Source of the DNA: Fusobacterium ulcerans ATCC 49185
GTDB taxonomy: Bacteria > Fusobacteriota > Fusobacteriia > Fusobacteriales > Fusobacteriaceae
Assembly: GCF_900683735.1 (NCBI RefSeq)
Contig: NZ_LR215979.1
Span: forward strand, 3,224,001 to 3,288,000
Direction: 5' to 3'
DNA: 64,000 nucleotides
In this document: positions 16,977-25,456 of the stretch, piece by piece
How the letters are laid out: every line of letters starts with the position of its first letter
How positions within the stretch are numbered: position 1 is the first letter of the stretch
The notes under the pieces: model-generated
Told to the model about the DNA's origin: nothing
The model's input: the letters and a program-made list of their open reading frames with translations, nothing else
Databases searched by the model: none
Translations under genes and position numbers: made by a program

Positions 16977-17296
16977 TATTTTTCCACTCCTATTCTTCTA
17001 TATACATCTATCAGTTCTTCAACTAATTCTCTAGCAAGGATCGAGTTCATAAGGTGGTCTTGAGCATGAACCATAAGAAGATTCATAGCTATTCCATTCC
17101 CATCTGCTTCATTACATATAAGTTCTGTCTGCATCCCATGAGCTACAAGAGATTTTTCTCTTGATTCTTTTAAAAGTTCCTCTGCTTTATCAAAATTTCC
17201 AGTTTTTGCTTCTCTTAATGCTTCATAAGCTAAACTTCTTGCTTCACCAGCGTTACCTACTATTGTCATTGCCACTTCTTCTAAATCTAAATCCAT
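16976..17296 (-). CDS. PTS lactose/cellobiose-family IIA component
   Basis: A ~106-aa trimeric helical phosphocarrier. The motif LLMVHAQDHLMNS contains the active histidine (His77 from the start chosen here) of the LacF/CelC family. Two ATGs are possible (17302 and 17296); the upstream one is only two bases from AGGAGG, so I choose 17296. It is first in the operon IIA - glycosylasparaginase - IIC - IIB - dipeptidase. Its stop overlaps the next start. Confidence 0.92.
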   Translation of the reverse strand: MDLDLEEVAMTIVGNAGEARSLAYEALREAKTGNFDKAEELLKESREKSLVAHGMQTELICNEADGNGIAMNLLMVHAQDHLMNSILARELVEELIDVYRRIGVEK

Positions 17297-17331
17297 GTTC
17301 ATTACCTCCTTGATATTTTTGATTTTTTTAA

Positions 17332-17389
17332 GGTCATACTTATATTAGCACTAGTCAAATAAAATGTCAAAAATCACATTTTTATGACC
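17332..17389 (-). promoter_or_regulatory. Promoter of the PTS operon, flanked by inverted GGTCATA sites
   Basis: On the minus strand there is a -35 TTGACA (17370-17365), a 17-bp spacer and a -10 TAATAT (17347-17342). The half-sites GGTCATA (17332-17338) and TATGACC (17383-17389) flank the promoter as an inverted pair ~50 bp apart, a layout that would suit a looping or dimeric regulator. Nearer the divergent gene, an imperfect repeat ACGAAAATAA / TTATTTCGT lies at 17468-17494. Confidence 0.7.
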
Positions 17390-17552
17390 GTATATCGTTT
17401 TTAAAGTTCCAATTTAATTATTATTCTTGAAATAAAATATAGTATATGGTATGATTTAGTAGGTATAACGAAAATAAAATATTCTTATTTCGTTTAACTT
17501 TAAGAAAAAAAATATTCAAAAATATAAAAAAATTTTTAGGAAGGAGCTTTTT

Positions 17553-18653
17553 ATGAATTTTGATATACTTCAAAAAGATATCCAGATAGAATTTTCCAAA
17601 TATCTCAACAGAAAAGAAAGAACTCTTATCAAGTCTTTAACTATAAAAGATAAAAATGTAACTCTTCCTTTTAAAGAATTTTTAAAGTATCTAGATTTTG
17701 AAACTCAGGAAGAGGGAATAAAATTTCTTAATTCATTTATGAATAAATATATTATCCTTTCCTCAACTAATTCTAAATATCTTGCATATTTAAATATACT
17801 TCAATCTTTTTATATATCTGGTGATGATATAACACTGATATTCCCAGATGAAATAGCCAGTTCTTTTAAAAAAGGAACTAACTATGAAAAACTTGGAATC
17901 AATAGAATGCTTACATTCAGAGAAAAATTTTCATATCGTCTATATCAATATGTGAAAAGAGCTACTGAAAACAGTGTATATATTCCTATGGAAACTTTAA
18001 GAAATCTTCTTGAAATCAAAGAATCATATAAAAGATATTATGATATTGAAAAAAACCTGCTTATGCCAGTATTGAAAGATCTTGAAGATAATGGGCATCT
18101 TCCCCTTTTATATACTAAGAATAAAAATGGAGATTATAAAAGTGCAAAAATACTAGGAATCACTCTTGAAAAACAGATAGTAGAAAATAGTAATACCATT
18201 ATAATAAATGATATTATGACGAAAATAGGAAAAGAGGTTAAAAATTTTACTGAAATATACTCTATTGTATTAAAAGCTTTAGCAGAACATGGGGAAGAAT
18301 ATGTTAGAAACAACACAGATTATGCTTTAAAGAATTTCACTGGAAATTTTGATATCTATCTGGAGCAACTCCTGCTTAAGAATACTCCTGTAGAAAAAGC
18401 ATTTCTTACAGTTAAAAAGAAATTTAAAACTCTTTTTGAACTCCATATGGAAGTATTAAAGATAGCACAAAAAGAAAGCCATTATCCATCAAATTTAAAA
18501 TTTCTTATTAAAATTTATTCTTTAAAAGATGGTGAATCAACTGTTTGTGATGGAAAAGATATCTCAATGAAGATAACATATAACAAAAATGATTTTTCAT
18601 ATATAGAAGTGTTCAGACAAAAGATGAATGAAGATGATATAAAAATAGATTAA
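17553..18653 (+). CDS. Rep_3-type (RepB-like) replication initiator homologue
   Basis: A 366-aa protein resembling plasmid Rep_3 initiators. The second winged-helix region is clearest: FREKFSYRLYQYVKR (residues ~128-142), then LRNLLEIKESYKRYYDIEKN and VLKDLEDNG. The first ~120 residues look like the N-terminal winged helix; the C-terminal ~150 residues are helical and of unknown role. Nothing else here looks plasmid-like (no iteron array, partition or mobilization gene). It is divergent from the PTS operon, so it may be a chromosomal relic or a protein reused as regulator. The start has AAGGAG. Confidence 0.7.
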   Translation: MNFDILQKDIQIEFSKYLNRKERTLIKSLTIKDKNVTLPFKEFLKYLDFETQEEGIKFLNSFMNKYIILSSTNSKYLAYLNILQSFYISGDDITLIFPDEIASSFKKGTNYEKLGINRMLTFREKFSYRLYQYVKRATENSVYIPMETLRNLLEIKESYKRYYDIEKNLLMPVLKDLEDNGHLPLLYTKNKNGDYKSAKILGITLEKQIVENSNTIIINDIMTKIGKEVKNFTEIYSIVLKALAEHGEEYVRNNTDYALKNFTGNFDIYLEQLLLKNTPVEKAFLTVKKKFKTLFELHMEVLKIAQKESHYPSNLKFLIKIYSLKDGESTVCDGKDISMKITYNKNDFSYIEVFRQKMNEDDIKID

Positions 18654-18919
18654 CCTAACAGGAAGTTCTCCCTCTTCTTTACAATAAAAAACAGAAAGAA
18701 AATTTCCTAGTAAAACTATATTTCCTTATGAATCTAAGCTATATAATTGGAATTCTATAACTAAGACTATTAAAATTATCTTTTTTACTATATTCCATAT
18801 TTATTTTCCATATTATATTTTATCATTTACTTTATTTTTATAATGTAAATTTATACACTATAATTTTATCTGTAACAAAACATATTATTCTTCTCAAATA
18901 TTAATATATATAATTTATC

Positions 18920-18948
18920 TTGACAATATCCGATTTCGGATTTATAAT
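18920..18948 (+). promoter_or_regulatory. Consensus promoter with an operator palindrome in its spacer
   Basis: A perfect -35 TTGACA (18920-18925), a 17-bp spacer and a perfect -10 TATAAT (18943-18948), 38 bp upstream of the MarR gene. The spacer holds the palindrome ATCCGA-TT-TCGGAT (18928-18941), ideally placed for a repressor, most simply the MarR protein itself. Confidence 0.85.
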
Positions 18949-18986
18949 AAAATTAAAATTCCACATTAAACTTTGGAGGAACAGCT

Positions 18987-19481
18987 ATGTTGAAAATAGT
19001 CAAAGAACAAAATTTAGAATTAAATCGTATTTGGAGAATGCAAGACCAATTGTATCAAACTTATGCTACTCATTGTCATTTATCTTCAGTATCTTTTTGG
19101 ATATTATACACCTTGAATGAAGCAAATGAAGTCTATACACAAAATATTCTTGCTGAAATGTGGTATTTTCCAAGGCAAACAGTTAATTCAGCAATCATGA
19201 ATCTTGTAAAAATTGGATATATAAAACTTGAGCAAATACAAGGGGCAAGAAATAGTAAAGCTGTAATATTAACAGAGCAAGGGTTAAATATATGTAAAAA
19301 TATTGTTACCCCATTAGTTAATGCAGAACTACGTGCATTATTAAAAATGTCTGAAGAAGAACGTCAAATGTTCCTTGAGCTTTCCAATAAACAACAGCGT
19401 TTGTTACAAGCAGAACTTAATATGATTTATCAAAATGAAATAATAAATTTTGATTTAATAAATAAGGAGATACAGAAATGA
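18987..19481 (+). CDS. MarR-family transcriptional regulator
   Basis: A 164-aa winged-helix regulator. The DNA-binding part is residues ~55-105 (NILAEMWYFPRQTVNSAIMNLVKIGYIKLEQ..., with the wing QGARNSKAVILTEQG). The start follows GGAGGAACAGCT. It heads a cassette with a Cys-rich KTR peptide (4-bp overlap), a kinase-like protein, a MATE exporter and an acetyltransferase, so it probably represses an efflux or resistance function. The consensus promoter upstream has a palindrome in its spacer, consistent with autorepression. The effector is unknown. Confidence 0.88.
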   Translation: MLKIVKEQNLELNRIWRMQDQLYQTYATHCHLSSVSFWILYTLNEANEVYTQNILAEMWYFPRQTVNSAIMNLVKIGYIKLEQIQGARNSKAVILTEQGLNICKNIVTPLVNAELRALLKMSEEERQMFLELSNKQQRLLQAELNMIYQNEIINFDLINKEIQK

Positions 19482-19666
19482 GTTTAGAACAATGGATTCT
19501 ATGTCCTTTCTGTAAAAGCAAAACTCGAATAAAAATTCGAAATGATACAATATTAAAAAACTTTCCATTATTTTGTCCTAAGTGTAAATATGAAACACTT
19601 ATAGATGTAGAAAAAATGAATATATTGGAAAGTAAAGAGCCAGATGCAAAGACACAGAGCCGATAA
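19478..19666 (+). CDS. Cysteine-rich KTR zinc-ribbon peptide
   Basis: A 62-aa peptide with two CxxC knuckles, CPFC (with KSKTRIKIR following) and CPKC, forming a zinc ribbon; its C-terminus ends PDAKTQSR. This is the conserved 'cysteine-rich KTR' family, frequent in mobile and resistance regions of Gram-positive gut bacteria. It overlaps the MarR stop by 4 bp (ATGA). Its own stop lies inside the left arm of the hairpin at 19658-19693. The function is unknown. Its presence is a good hint that the cassette arrived from a Firmicute. Confidence 0.85.
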   Translation: MSLEQWILCPFCKSKTRIKIRNDTILKNFPLFCPKCKYETLIDVEKMNILESKEPDAKTQSR

Positions 19667-19698
19667 TCAGTATTTTAGATATGATTATCGGCTTTTTA
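19658..19698 (+). terminator. Terminator/attenuator overlapping the end of the KTR gene
   Basis: A 12-bp stem AGCCGATAATCA / TGATTATCGGCT followed by TTTTTA. The stop codon of the KTR gene (19664-19666) is within the left arm, so a ribosome finishing that gene would cover the stem and could let transcription pass into the kinase/MATE genes. Confidence 0.85.
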
Positions 19699-19728
19699 TA
19701 TATAAAACAAAAATGGAGGAACTATACA

Positions 19729-20352
19729 ATGAAAATTATTACCATAAGTCGAGAATTTGGAAGTGGTGGCAGAGAAATAGGAAAACAACTTGCTGATCAA
19801 CTTGGTTTTGATTATTATGACAAAGAAATTATTACTGCTATTGCAGATAAACATGATATGGATAAAAACTATGTGTCTGAAATATTAGATAATAAAAGAT
19901 GGCAAACTATTCCCTTAACTTTTTGTTGTTCCTTTACAATGGTGAATATAATGCAATCTATCAAAGTTGATCTATTAGTAGAGCAAACACAAGTAATCAA
20001 AGAAATTGCAAAAGCTGGAAAAAATTGTGTTATTGTTGGGCGAAATGCGGATGAATTACTTAAGGATTATCACCCTTTTAATATTTTTATCTGTGCTGAT
20101 ATGAAATCAAAAATTCGCCGTTGTATAGAACGAGCTACAAAGAATGAAAATTTATCTAGAAAAGAAATGGAAGAAAAAATTCGTAGCATTGATAAAAACC
20201 GTGCTGAAGTTCGTGAAATTATTACCCACAAAAGTTGGGGACTCCATACTTCCTATCACCTTATTGTAAATGCTTCCAATTGGAACTTAAAAGAATTAAC
20301 ATCAGCAATTGCAGTATTTATAGAAAGCTGGTTTAGGAGGTTAAAACAATGA
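19729..20352 (+). CDS. Cytidylate kinase-like protein
   Basis: A 207-aa P-loop nucleotide kinase of the 'cytidylate kinase-like' family (PF13189). The N-terminus MKIITISREFGSGGREIGK holds the phosphate loop; VGRNADELL and the arginine-rich lid IRRCIERATK follow. I choose the ATG at 19729, 8 bp after GGAGG; an in-frame ATG at 19681 lies within the terminator hairpin. It overlaps the MATE gene by 4 bp. The substrate of this family is not established. It is separate from the housekeeping CMP kinase, as the cassette shows. Confidence 0.85.
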   Translation: MKIITISREFGSGGREIGKQLADQLGFDYYDKEIITAIADKHDMDKNYVSEILDNKRWQTIPLTFCCSFTMVNIMQSIKVDLLVEQTQVIKEIAKAGKNCVIVGRNADELLKDYHPFNIFICADMKSKIRRCIERATKNENLSRKEMEEKIRSIDKNRAEVREIITHKSWGLHTSYHLIVNASNWNLKELTSAIAVFIESWFRRLKQ

Positions 20353-21674
20353 TTCAGCTCTCAGATCATTTTAATTATAAAAGACTTTTACATTTTACCT
20401 TTCCTACCATCATCATGTTAATTATCAGCTCTATCTATGGTGTGGTTGATGGTTACTTTGTATCAAACTTTATAGGTAAAATACCCTTTACTGCAATTAA
20501 CTTTGTTATGCCTTTTCTTTTGATATTAGGATGTACAGGATTTCTATTTGGAACAGGTGGTGGAGCATTGATTGCTAAAACAATGGGTGAAGGCAAACGA
20601 GAAAAAGCCAGTAAACAGTTTTCTTTATTAATCTATACATCTGCAATATTTGGTATTATTCTAGCTGTATTTGGTATTATAGTACTACGCTGGATCATAT
20701 CTGTATTAGGTGCAGAGGGCCAGCTATTAGAAGATAGTATCACCTATGGACAAGTGGTTTTACTTGCTATCCCTGCATATATTCTACAATGTGAGTTTCA
20801 ATGTCTGTTTGCTACAGCAGAAAAACCAAAACTTGGTTTATATGTTGCAATTGGAGCAGGAATAACAAACATTATACTTGATTTCCTATTTATTGTTGTA
20901 TTTAAATGGGGACTAGTAGGTGCAGCTGCAGCTACTGCAATTGGCCAATTTATTGGTGGTATTGTTCCTGTAATTTATTTTGTTCGTCCCAATGGTAGTC
21001 TACTCCGACTTACTAAAACAAATTTTGATGGTATAGCTTTATTGAAAACTATTTCAAATGGGTCTTCTGAATTATTGACCAATATTTCTACCTCTGTTGT
21101 TAGTATGCTTTATAATGTACAATTATTAAAATATGCAGGAGAAGATGGCATTGCAGCTTATGGGGTTTTATTATATGTTGCGTTACTGTTTCAAGCAGTG
21201 TTTATTGGTTATTCTGTGGGAACAGCTCCTATTATAAGTTATCATTATGGGGCAAAAGATTATGGTGAATTAAAAAATTTACGTAAAAAAAGCCTTATCA
21301 TTATAATGGGATTTGCTATCTCTATGTTTGTAATAGGAGAACTGCTTTCAAAACCTATTGTAATGATATTTGTAGGTTATGACCATGGACTGATGCATAT
21401 GACACAGTATGCTTTTATGATTTATTCTTTTTCATTCCTATTTTCTGGATTTGGAATTTGGGGTTCCAGTTTTTTCACTGCACTAAATAATGGATTAGTC
21501 TCTGCTCTCATTGCTTTTATACGTATTTTGGTATTTCAGGTTGTAGCTGTGCTTGTCTTTCCATTAATTTGGCAGTTAGATGGTATTTGGTTTTCTATTG
21601 TTGGGGCAGAAATTATGGCGACAATTGTTACAGTCTTGTTTCTAATTTATAAACAGAAAAAATATCATTATTAA
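20349..21674 (+). CDS. MATE-family efflux transporter
   Basis: A 441-aa inner-membrane antiporter with twelve predicted helices in two homologous halves. The N-terminal helix pair contains YGVVDGYFVSNFIG and the glycine-rich GFLFGTGGGALIAKTMGEG, the DinF/NorM-like pattern; the second half repeats it at VGTAPIISYHYGAKDYGEL. It is probably an exporter of cationic drugs or toxins in exchange for Na+ or H+. It overlaps the kinase-like gene by 4 bp and is followed by a GNAT gene, all under the MarR promoter. Confidence 0.9.
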   Translation: MIQLSDHFNYKRLLHFTFPTIIMLIISSIYGVVDGYFVSNFIGKIPFTAINFVMPFLLILGCTGFLFGTGGGALIAKTMGEGKREKASKQFSLLIYTSAIFGIILAVFGIIVLRWIISVLGAEGQLLEDSITYGQVVLLAIPAYILQCEFQCLFATAEKPKLGLYVAIGAGITNIILDFLFIVVFKWGLVGAAAATAIGQFIGGIVPVIYFVRPNGSLLRLTKTNFDGIALLKTISNGSSELLTNISTSVVSMLYNVQLLKYAGEDGIAAYGVLLYVALLFQAVFIGYSVGTAPIISYHYGAKDYGELKNLRKKSLIIIMGFAISMFVIGELLSKPIVMIFVGYDHGLMHMTQYAFMIYSFSFLFSGFGIWGSSFFTALNNGLVSALIAFIRILVFQVVAVLVFPLIWQLDGIWFSIVGAEIMATIVTVLFLIYKQKKYHY

Positions 21675-21690
21675 AAATTGAGGTGTAAAT

Positions 21691-22239
21691 ATGAATTTAT
21701 TAATTAAAAATGTTGCTTCTGATTTTAAAGATATGAAAATACTTGAAAGTTTAAATAATGAGGCATTCCCAAAAGAAGAACGTATGGAACTTCATGAAAT
21801 GATACAGTTAATTTCCCAAAATACAATTGAAGTAACTGCTGTTTATGATAATGATACTTTTATTGGTTTTTATGTTCTATCTATTCAAAGATCTACTGCT
21901 TATATACTTTTTTTTGCAATAGAGGGTTCTAAACGCAGATTGGGCTATGGAAGTAAGGTATTGGCATTGATGAAAAAACAGTATGTCAATTGTCAGATTG
22001 TTTTAGATATGGAGATTATTGATAAAGAAGCAGAAAATATTGAACAAAGGAAATCTCGTAAAAAATTTTATCTTCATAATGGTTATTATGAAACAGGCTT
22101 CTTTCTAAACTATAACAATTTAATAATGGAAGTATTGTGTACTGATGTAAAGTTAGATATAAATAACTTTCAGGCACTATTAAATAACCTGAAATTAAAA
22201 AAAATATCATTTGTATTAACTAAAATGGATTTAAAATAA
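21691..22239 (+). CDS. GNAT-family N-acetyltransferase (cassette end)
   Basis: A 182-aa acetyl-CoA-dependent transferase. The fold is seen as beta-rich N-terminal half with FIGFYVLSIQ, then the pyrophosphate loop region GSKRRLGYGSKVLALMKKQ (residues ~72-90; R-x-x-G-x-G-like). The C-terminal ~50 residues are diverged. It follows MATE by 16 bp in the same operon with ribosome site GAGGTG. The substrate is unknown. Confidence 0.8.
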   Translation: MNLLIKNVASDFKDMKILESLNNEAFPKEERMELHEMIQLISQNTIEVTAVYDNDTFIGFYVLSIQRSTAYILFFAIEGSKRRLGYGSKVLALMKKQYVNCQIVLDMEIIDKEAENIEQRKSRKKFYLHNGYYETGFFLNYNNLIMEVLCTDVKLDINNFQALLNNLKLKKISFVLTKMDLK

Positions 22240-22800
22240 AAAGAAATGATATTAAAGTTAAAAAAACTAATAGTAAAATAAATTAGTCAAAAAAGTTATG
22301 ATTCCCTCCATTACCTATGTCAATCAGCTACCTTAAATAAAAAAATGGTATATGTTTGGATATAAAGATAAGACAATATCCAATAGAAAAATCTAAATTA
22401 CAGTAAAATAAACTAGGAATATAAGAACTGATTGAAATATGAAAAAATATATACTAACAAATATGATTTTGGAAGAAAAGTGTGCTTTATAAATCTTTAA
22501 GAAGAAACTATTTATAAAATATTAGATATTTTTCTATTAATATCATTAGGTGAAGAAATTTTGAAATTACATTATTAAAAAATAAAGATATTTGGATGAA
22601 TTGACCTCCCACTTAAAATACTAAATGACAGAAAATTTTTTCAGAAATTTAAGATAAAAATCTACCAATACAATAAATTACTCTATATAAAATAGAAGGT
22701 TATTTAGAGAATAAAAAACAATTTCAGAAGTATTTCCAAAAGATATTTATAAAATATATATTAAATAAATTATTTAAAATTATTGATTAGGAGGTCTAAT
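22240..22800. other. Gene-free AT-rich stretch, probably decayed sequence
   Basis: About 560 bp without a credible gene. All frames are broken by many stops. One plus-strand frame shows faint protein-like stretches between stops (near 22600-22740), suggesting an old gene remnant, but I cannot name it. The final bases carry the ribosome site AGGAGG for the next gene. No repeats or hairpins of note. Confidence 0.5.
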
Positions 22801-23889
22801 ATGCTACAAAAAATTATACAGCGTAAATGCTTTATCATAAATATTGCTTATATTATTGTTATTGTCATACTCATATTACTGACAATTTTTACAGCAAAAT
22901 TATTTATGCCTTTTTGGATTGCTCTATTTATTTCTACTATATTGCAACCAATTATACATTTATTAAAAGAAAAATTAGGACTAAAAAAGAAAGGATTATC
23001 CACAATCATACTATTTCTTTTTTATTTATCACTAGGGAGTGGTTTCATATTTGGTATGATAGAAATTACAAATTTACTAGAAGATATTTTTCAAAGTTTC
23101 CCTCATTATTATAAAAATACTATTGCACCAGTACTTAACTCTTTAGGTAATTATATTATCCAGATATGTTCTTTCATACCAAATGAATTTCATCCAAATA
23201 TGGCAGAGTTACAAATGAGTATAGTATCATGGGTAGAAAACTTAGTATTTTCAATTTCACAATATGGTCTTATTTTTTTAGGTAGTATGGCTAACCAGTT
23301 AACTTCTAGCTTTTTATCTATTTTAATGACTATACTACTTTCATATTTTATAGTGATTCAGTATGACATTGTAGTTTCTTTTTTGAAATACCAATTACCT
23401 AATAAGGTTCATACATTTTACATAGAGATAAGTCCCTTATTAAAAAACTCTGTAATAAAATACCTTAAGGCATCTTTAATCTTAATTTTTATTACATTCA
23501 TTGAACTGGCAATAGGACTTAGTATTATAAAAGTAAATAATCCAATTGGAATTGCTTTAGGAATTGCTTTATTTGATGCTCTACCTGTTTTGGGAACTGG
23601 TGGTATTATGATACCATGGGCAGTTATTGAACTACTAAACAAAAACTATTTTTTAGCTAGTGGACTTTTCATCCTTTATATTGTAATTACTATCATACGT
23701 AGGGTATTAGAAGCAAAAATTTTAAGTATACAGCTTAATATTAATCCTATTGTTGTATTACTTGCTGTTTTAATTGGGTATGAGCTGTTAGGAGTTTTAG
23801 GAATGATTTCATTTCCAATTATTAGCTATATTTTAACAATACTCCATGATACCAAAAAAATTAAATTATATAATAATCTTCCTAAATAA
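22801..23889 (+). CDS. AI-2E-family transporter (YtvI/TqsA-like)
   Basis: A 362-aa inner-membrane protein of the AI-2E family (PF01594). Features are two N-terminal helices, the long amphipathic middle region, and a C-terminal helix cluster containing IGLSIIKVNNPIGIALGIALFDALPVLGTGG, the family signature zone. The ATG at 22801 follows AGGAGG by 6 bp; an upstream in-frame TTG at 22783 overlaps that site. The family includes quorum-signal exporters and Na+/H+ antiporters, so the substrate is open. It stands alone between the MarR cassette and two GNAT genes and has its own terminator. Confidence 0.85.
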   Translation: MLQKIIQRKCFIINIAYIIVIVILILLTIFTAKLFMPFWIALFISTILQPIIHLLKEKLGLKKKGLSTIILFLFYLSLGSGFIFGMIEITNLLEDIFQSFPHYYKNTIAPVLNSLGNYIIQICSFIPNEFHPNMAELQMSIVSWVENLVFSISQYGLIFLGSMANQLTSSFLSILMTILLSYFIVIQYDIVVSFLKYQLPNKVHTFYIEISPLLKNSVIKYLKASLILIFITFIELAIGLSIIKVNNPIGIALGIALFDALPVLGTGGIMIPWAVIELLNKNYFLASGLFILYIVITIIRRVLEAKILSIQLNINPIVVLLAVLIGYELLGVLGMISFPIISYILTILHDTKKIKLYNNLPK

Positions 23890-23899
23890 ACATATGAGC

Positions 23900-23930
23900 C
23901 TGATAGTTAAAACTTATTTATGACTATCAG
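23900..23930 (+). terminator. Hairpin after the AI-2E gene
   Basis: The stem CTGATAGT / ACTATCAG with a 15-nt loop begins 10 bp after the stop and is followed by a T-rich tail (TTATTATTTTTTA). From here to 24214 the ~285 bp hold only AT-rich sequence and the next gene's upstream region. Confidence 0.65.
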
Positions 23931-24214
23931 CTTATTATTTTTTATAAGTGAATATTGAAAAAATATTATTTTCCTTTTTAAAGGATAATTTTTCATTCCC
24001 TAGATTTTTACTAGACATTGTCAAACAGATTATTTCCAAAATATGGTATCTAAAAAATATTAACATAAAAACCTATTTATTAAATTTATATATTTTAAAC
24101 TATATTCCATAATTTTTTCTCCACTACTCTTTAAAGTTAAAATTAAAATTTATATATTTTATTTTGTTGTTTTCTTTTAACTTTAGCTATATAATATTCT
24201 AAAGAGGTGAGCCT

Positions 24215-24691
24215 ATGATATTAAGAAAATATAAGTCTGATGACTGCCTTAATTTACTTAAACTTTTCTATGATACAGTCAGAACTGTAAACAAAAAGGA
24301 CTACAATGATAAACAGCTTTCTGTATGGGCTCCTGATAATTATATTGAAGAAAAATATGATATCTGGCAAAAATCTCTTTCTGAAAATTTTACTGTTGTA
24401 GCTGAAATAAATGGAGAAATTGTAGGTTTTGGAGATATAGAAAAAACTGGTTATCTTAATAGATTATTTATACACAAAGACTATCTGCACAAGGGAATCG
24501 CCTCAGCTATAGTTAAAAAACTGGAAGAATATGCAGATAAAATATGTATATGCACAATAATAACAGAAGCTTCAATCACAGCAAAGCCCTTTTTTGAAAG
24601 GCTGGGATATACTTTAATAAAAGAACAGCAAGTAGAAAGAAAAGGAATTTTTCTTACTAACTATGTCATGGAAAAATATATATTAAGATAA
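24215..24691 (+). CDS. GNAT-family N-acetyltransferase
   Basis: A 158-aa acetyltransferase. The core GEIVGFGDIEKTGYLNRLFIHKDYLHKGIASAIVKKLEEYA shows strands 4-5 and the acetyl-CoA loop (H-x-G-I-A). AKPFFERLGY near the C-terminus is typical of YafP-like GNATs. The ribosome site is AGAGGTGAG. Substrate unknown; monocistronic by spacing. Confidence 0.85.
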   Translation: MILRKYKSDDCLNLLKLFYDTVRTVNKKDYNDKQLSVWAPDNYIEEKYDIWQKSLSENFTVVAEINGEIVGFGDIEKTGYLNRLFIHKDYLHKGIASAIVKKLEEYADKICICTIITEASITAKPFFERLGYTLIKEQQVERKGIFLTNYVMEKYILR

Positions 24692-24808
24692 AATTTTATA
24701 TAAGAAATTAAACTTAAGTATATCATTTCTATTTTAAATTATATCATAAAATAATATGTATATAGTCAATAATAATTTTTGCTGAGGGATATCACACAAG
24801 GAGTTGAT

Positions 24809-25330
24809 ATGATTAGAAAAGCTAAGAATAATGATATAGAAATCATTTCTAAAATCTATATAGACAGCCGAAGAAGAACTTACAAAAATATTCTTCCAGA
24901 TGATTATCTCAATTCACTAACTTATAGTCAGGCAGAAAAAAAATGGGAAGAGTATTTAAAAAATGACAATAATGTCATTTTTGTTCATTTAGATGATGCA
25001 GGAGCTATTACATCTCTTGCAGCAAGCAAACCTTACAGACATCTTAAAAATTGTCTTTATTTAGATTCGCTTCACGTATCTCCTGAATTTCAAAGTAAAG
25101 GAGTTGGAAAATCTCTGATCTTAAAAACTGCTGCTTTTGCTTTGGAAAATAATTATGACAGTATGACTATCTCTATTCTTAGAGGAAATAACAGAGCTGA
25201 AAAGATTTATCAATATTTAGGAGCTGTATATCTCAATGATTTTATTAATTATTTTGACAATACTTCTGCTATGTCCACAATATTTATTTGGAAAGATTTA
25301 CAAAAGTTAATAAGCAAGCACAGCAAATAA
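24809..25330 (+). CDS. GNAT-family N-acetyltransferase
   Basis: A 173-aa acetyltransferase of the PaiA/RimI-like type. The acetyl-CoA motif is SPEFQSKGVGKSLILKTAAF; the C-terminal strand has RGNNRAEKIYQYLGAVY, the usual N-x-x-A-x-x-x-Y-x-x-x-G pattern. I set the start at the ATG at 24809 after AAGGAG; an upstream in-frame TTG is less likely. It is convergent with the AspT-like gene and ends before a hairpin (25374-25410). Confidence 0.85.
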   Translation: MIRKAKNNDIEIISKIYIDSRRRTYKNILPDDYLNSLTYSQAEKKWEEYLKNDNNVIFVHLDDAGAITSLAASKPYRHLKNCLYLDSLHVSPEFQSKGVGKSLILKTAAFALENNYDSMTISILRGNNRAEKIYQYLGAVYLNDFINYFDNTSAMSTIFIWKDLQKLISKHSK

Positions 25331-25368
25331 TATAAAGTAAAGTTTTTAATAAATTTTTATCCATAAAA

Positions 25369-25420
25369 GTTAAAAGGATTGATTTCTGCATTGTACAGAA
25401 GTCAATCCTTATTAATTTAT
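25369..25420. repeat. IS3-tail-like hairpin between convergent genes
   Basis: The inverted repeat AAGGATTGA-t-TTCTG / CAGAA-g-TCAATCCTT closes a 7-nt loop (25374-25410). The segment resembles the end of the IS3 remnant at 6110-6160 and in one frame reads KLKGLISALYRSQSLLI, the usual end of IS3 transposases. It sits between the stops of convergent genes and is probably the shared terminator. No other part of the element remains. Confidence 0.6.
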
Positions 25421-25456
25421 ATAGCGCTTTATTCACTATACCTTTTGCTCATCTTA

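Noticed and set aside
22240-22800. Possible decayed gene after the MATE/GNAT cassette
   Set aside because: Protein-like stretches are too short and stop-filled to identify; left as a gene-free stretch.
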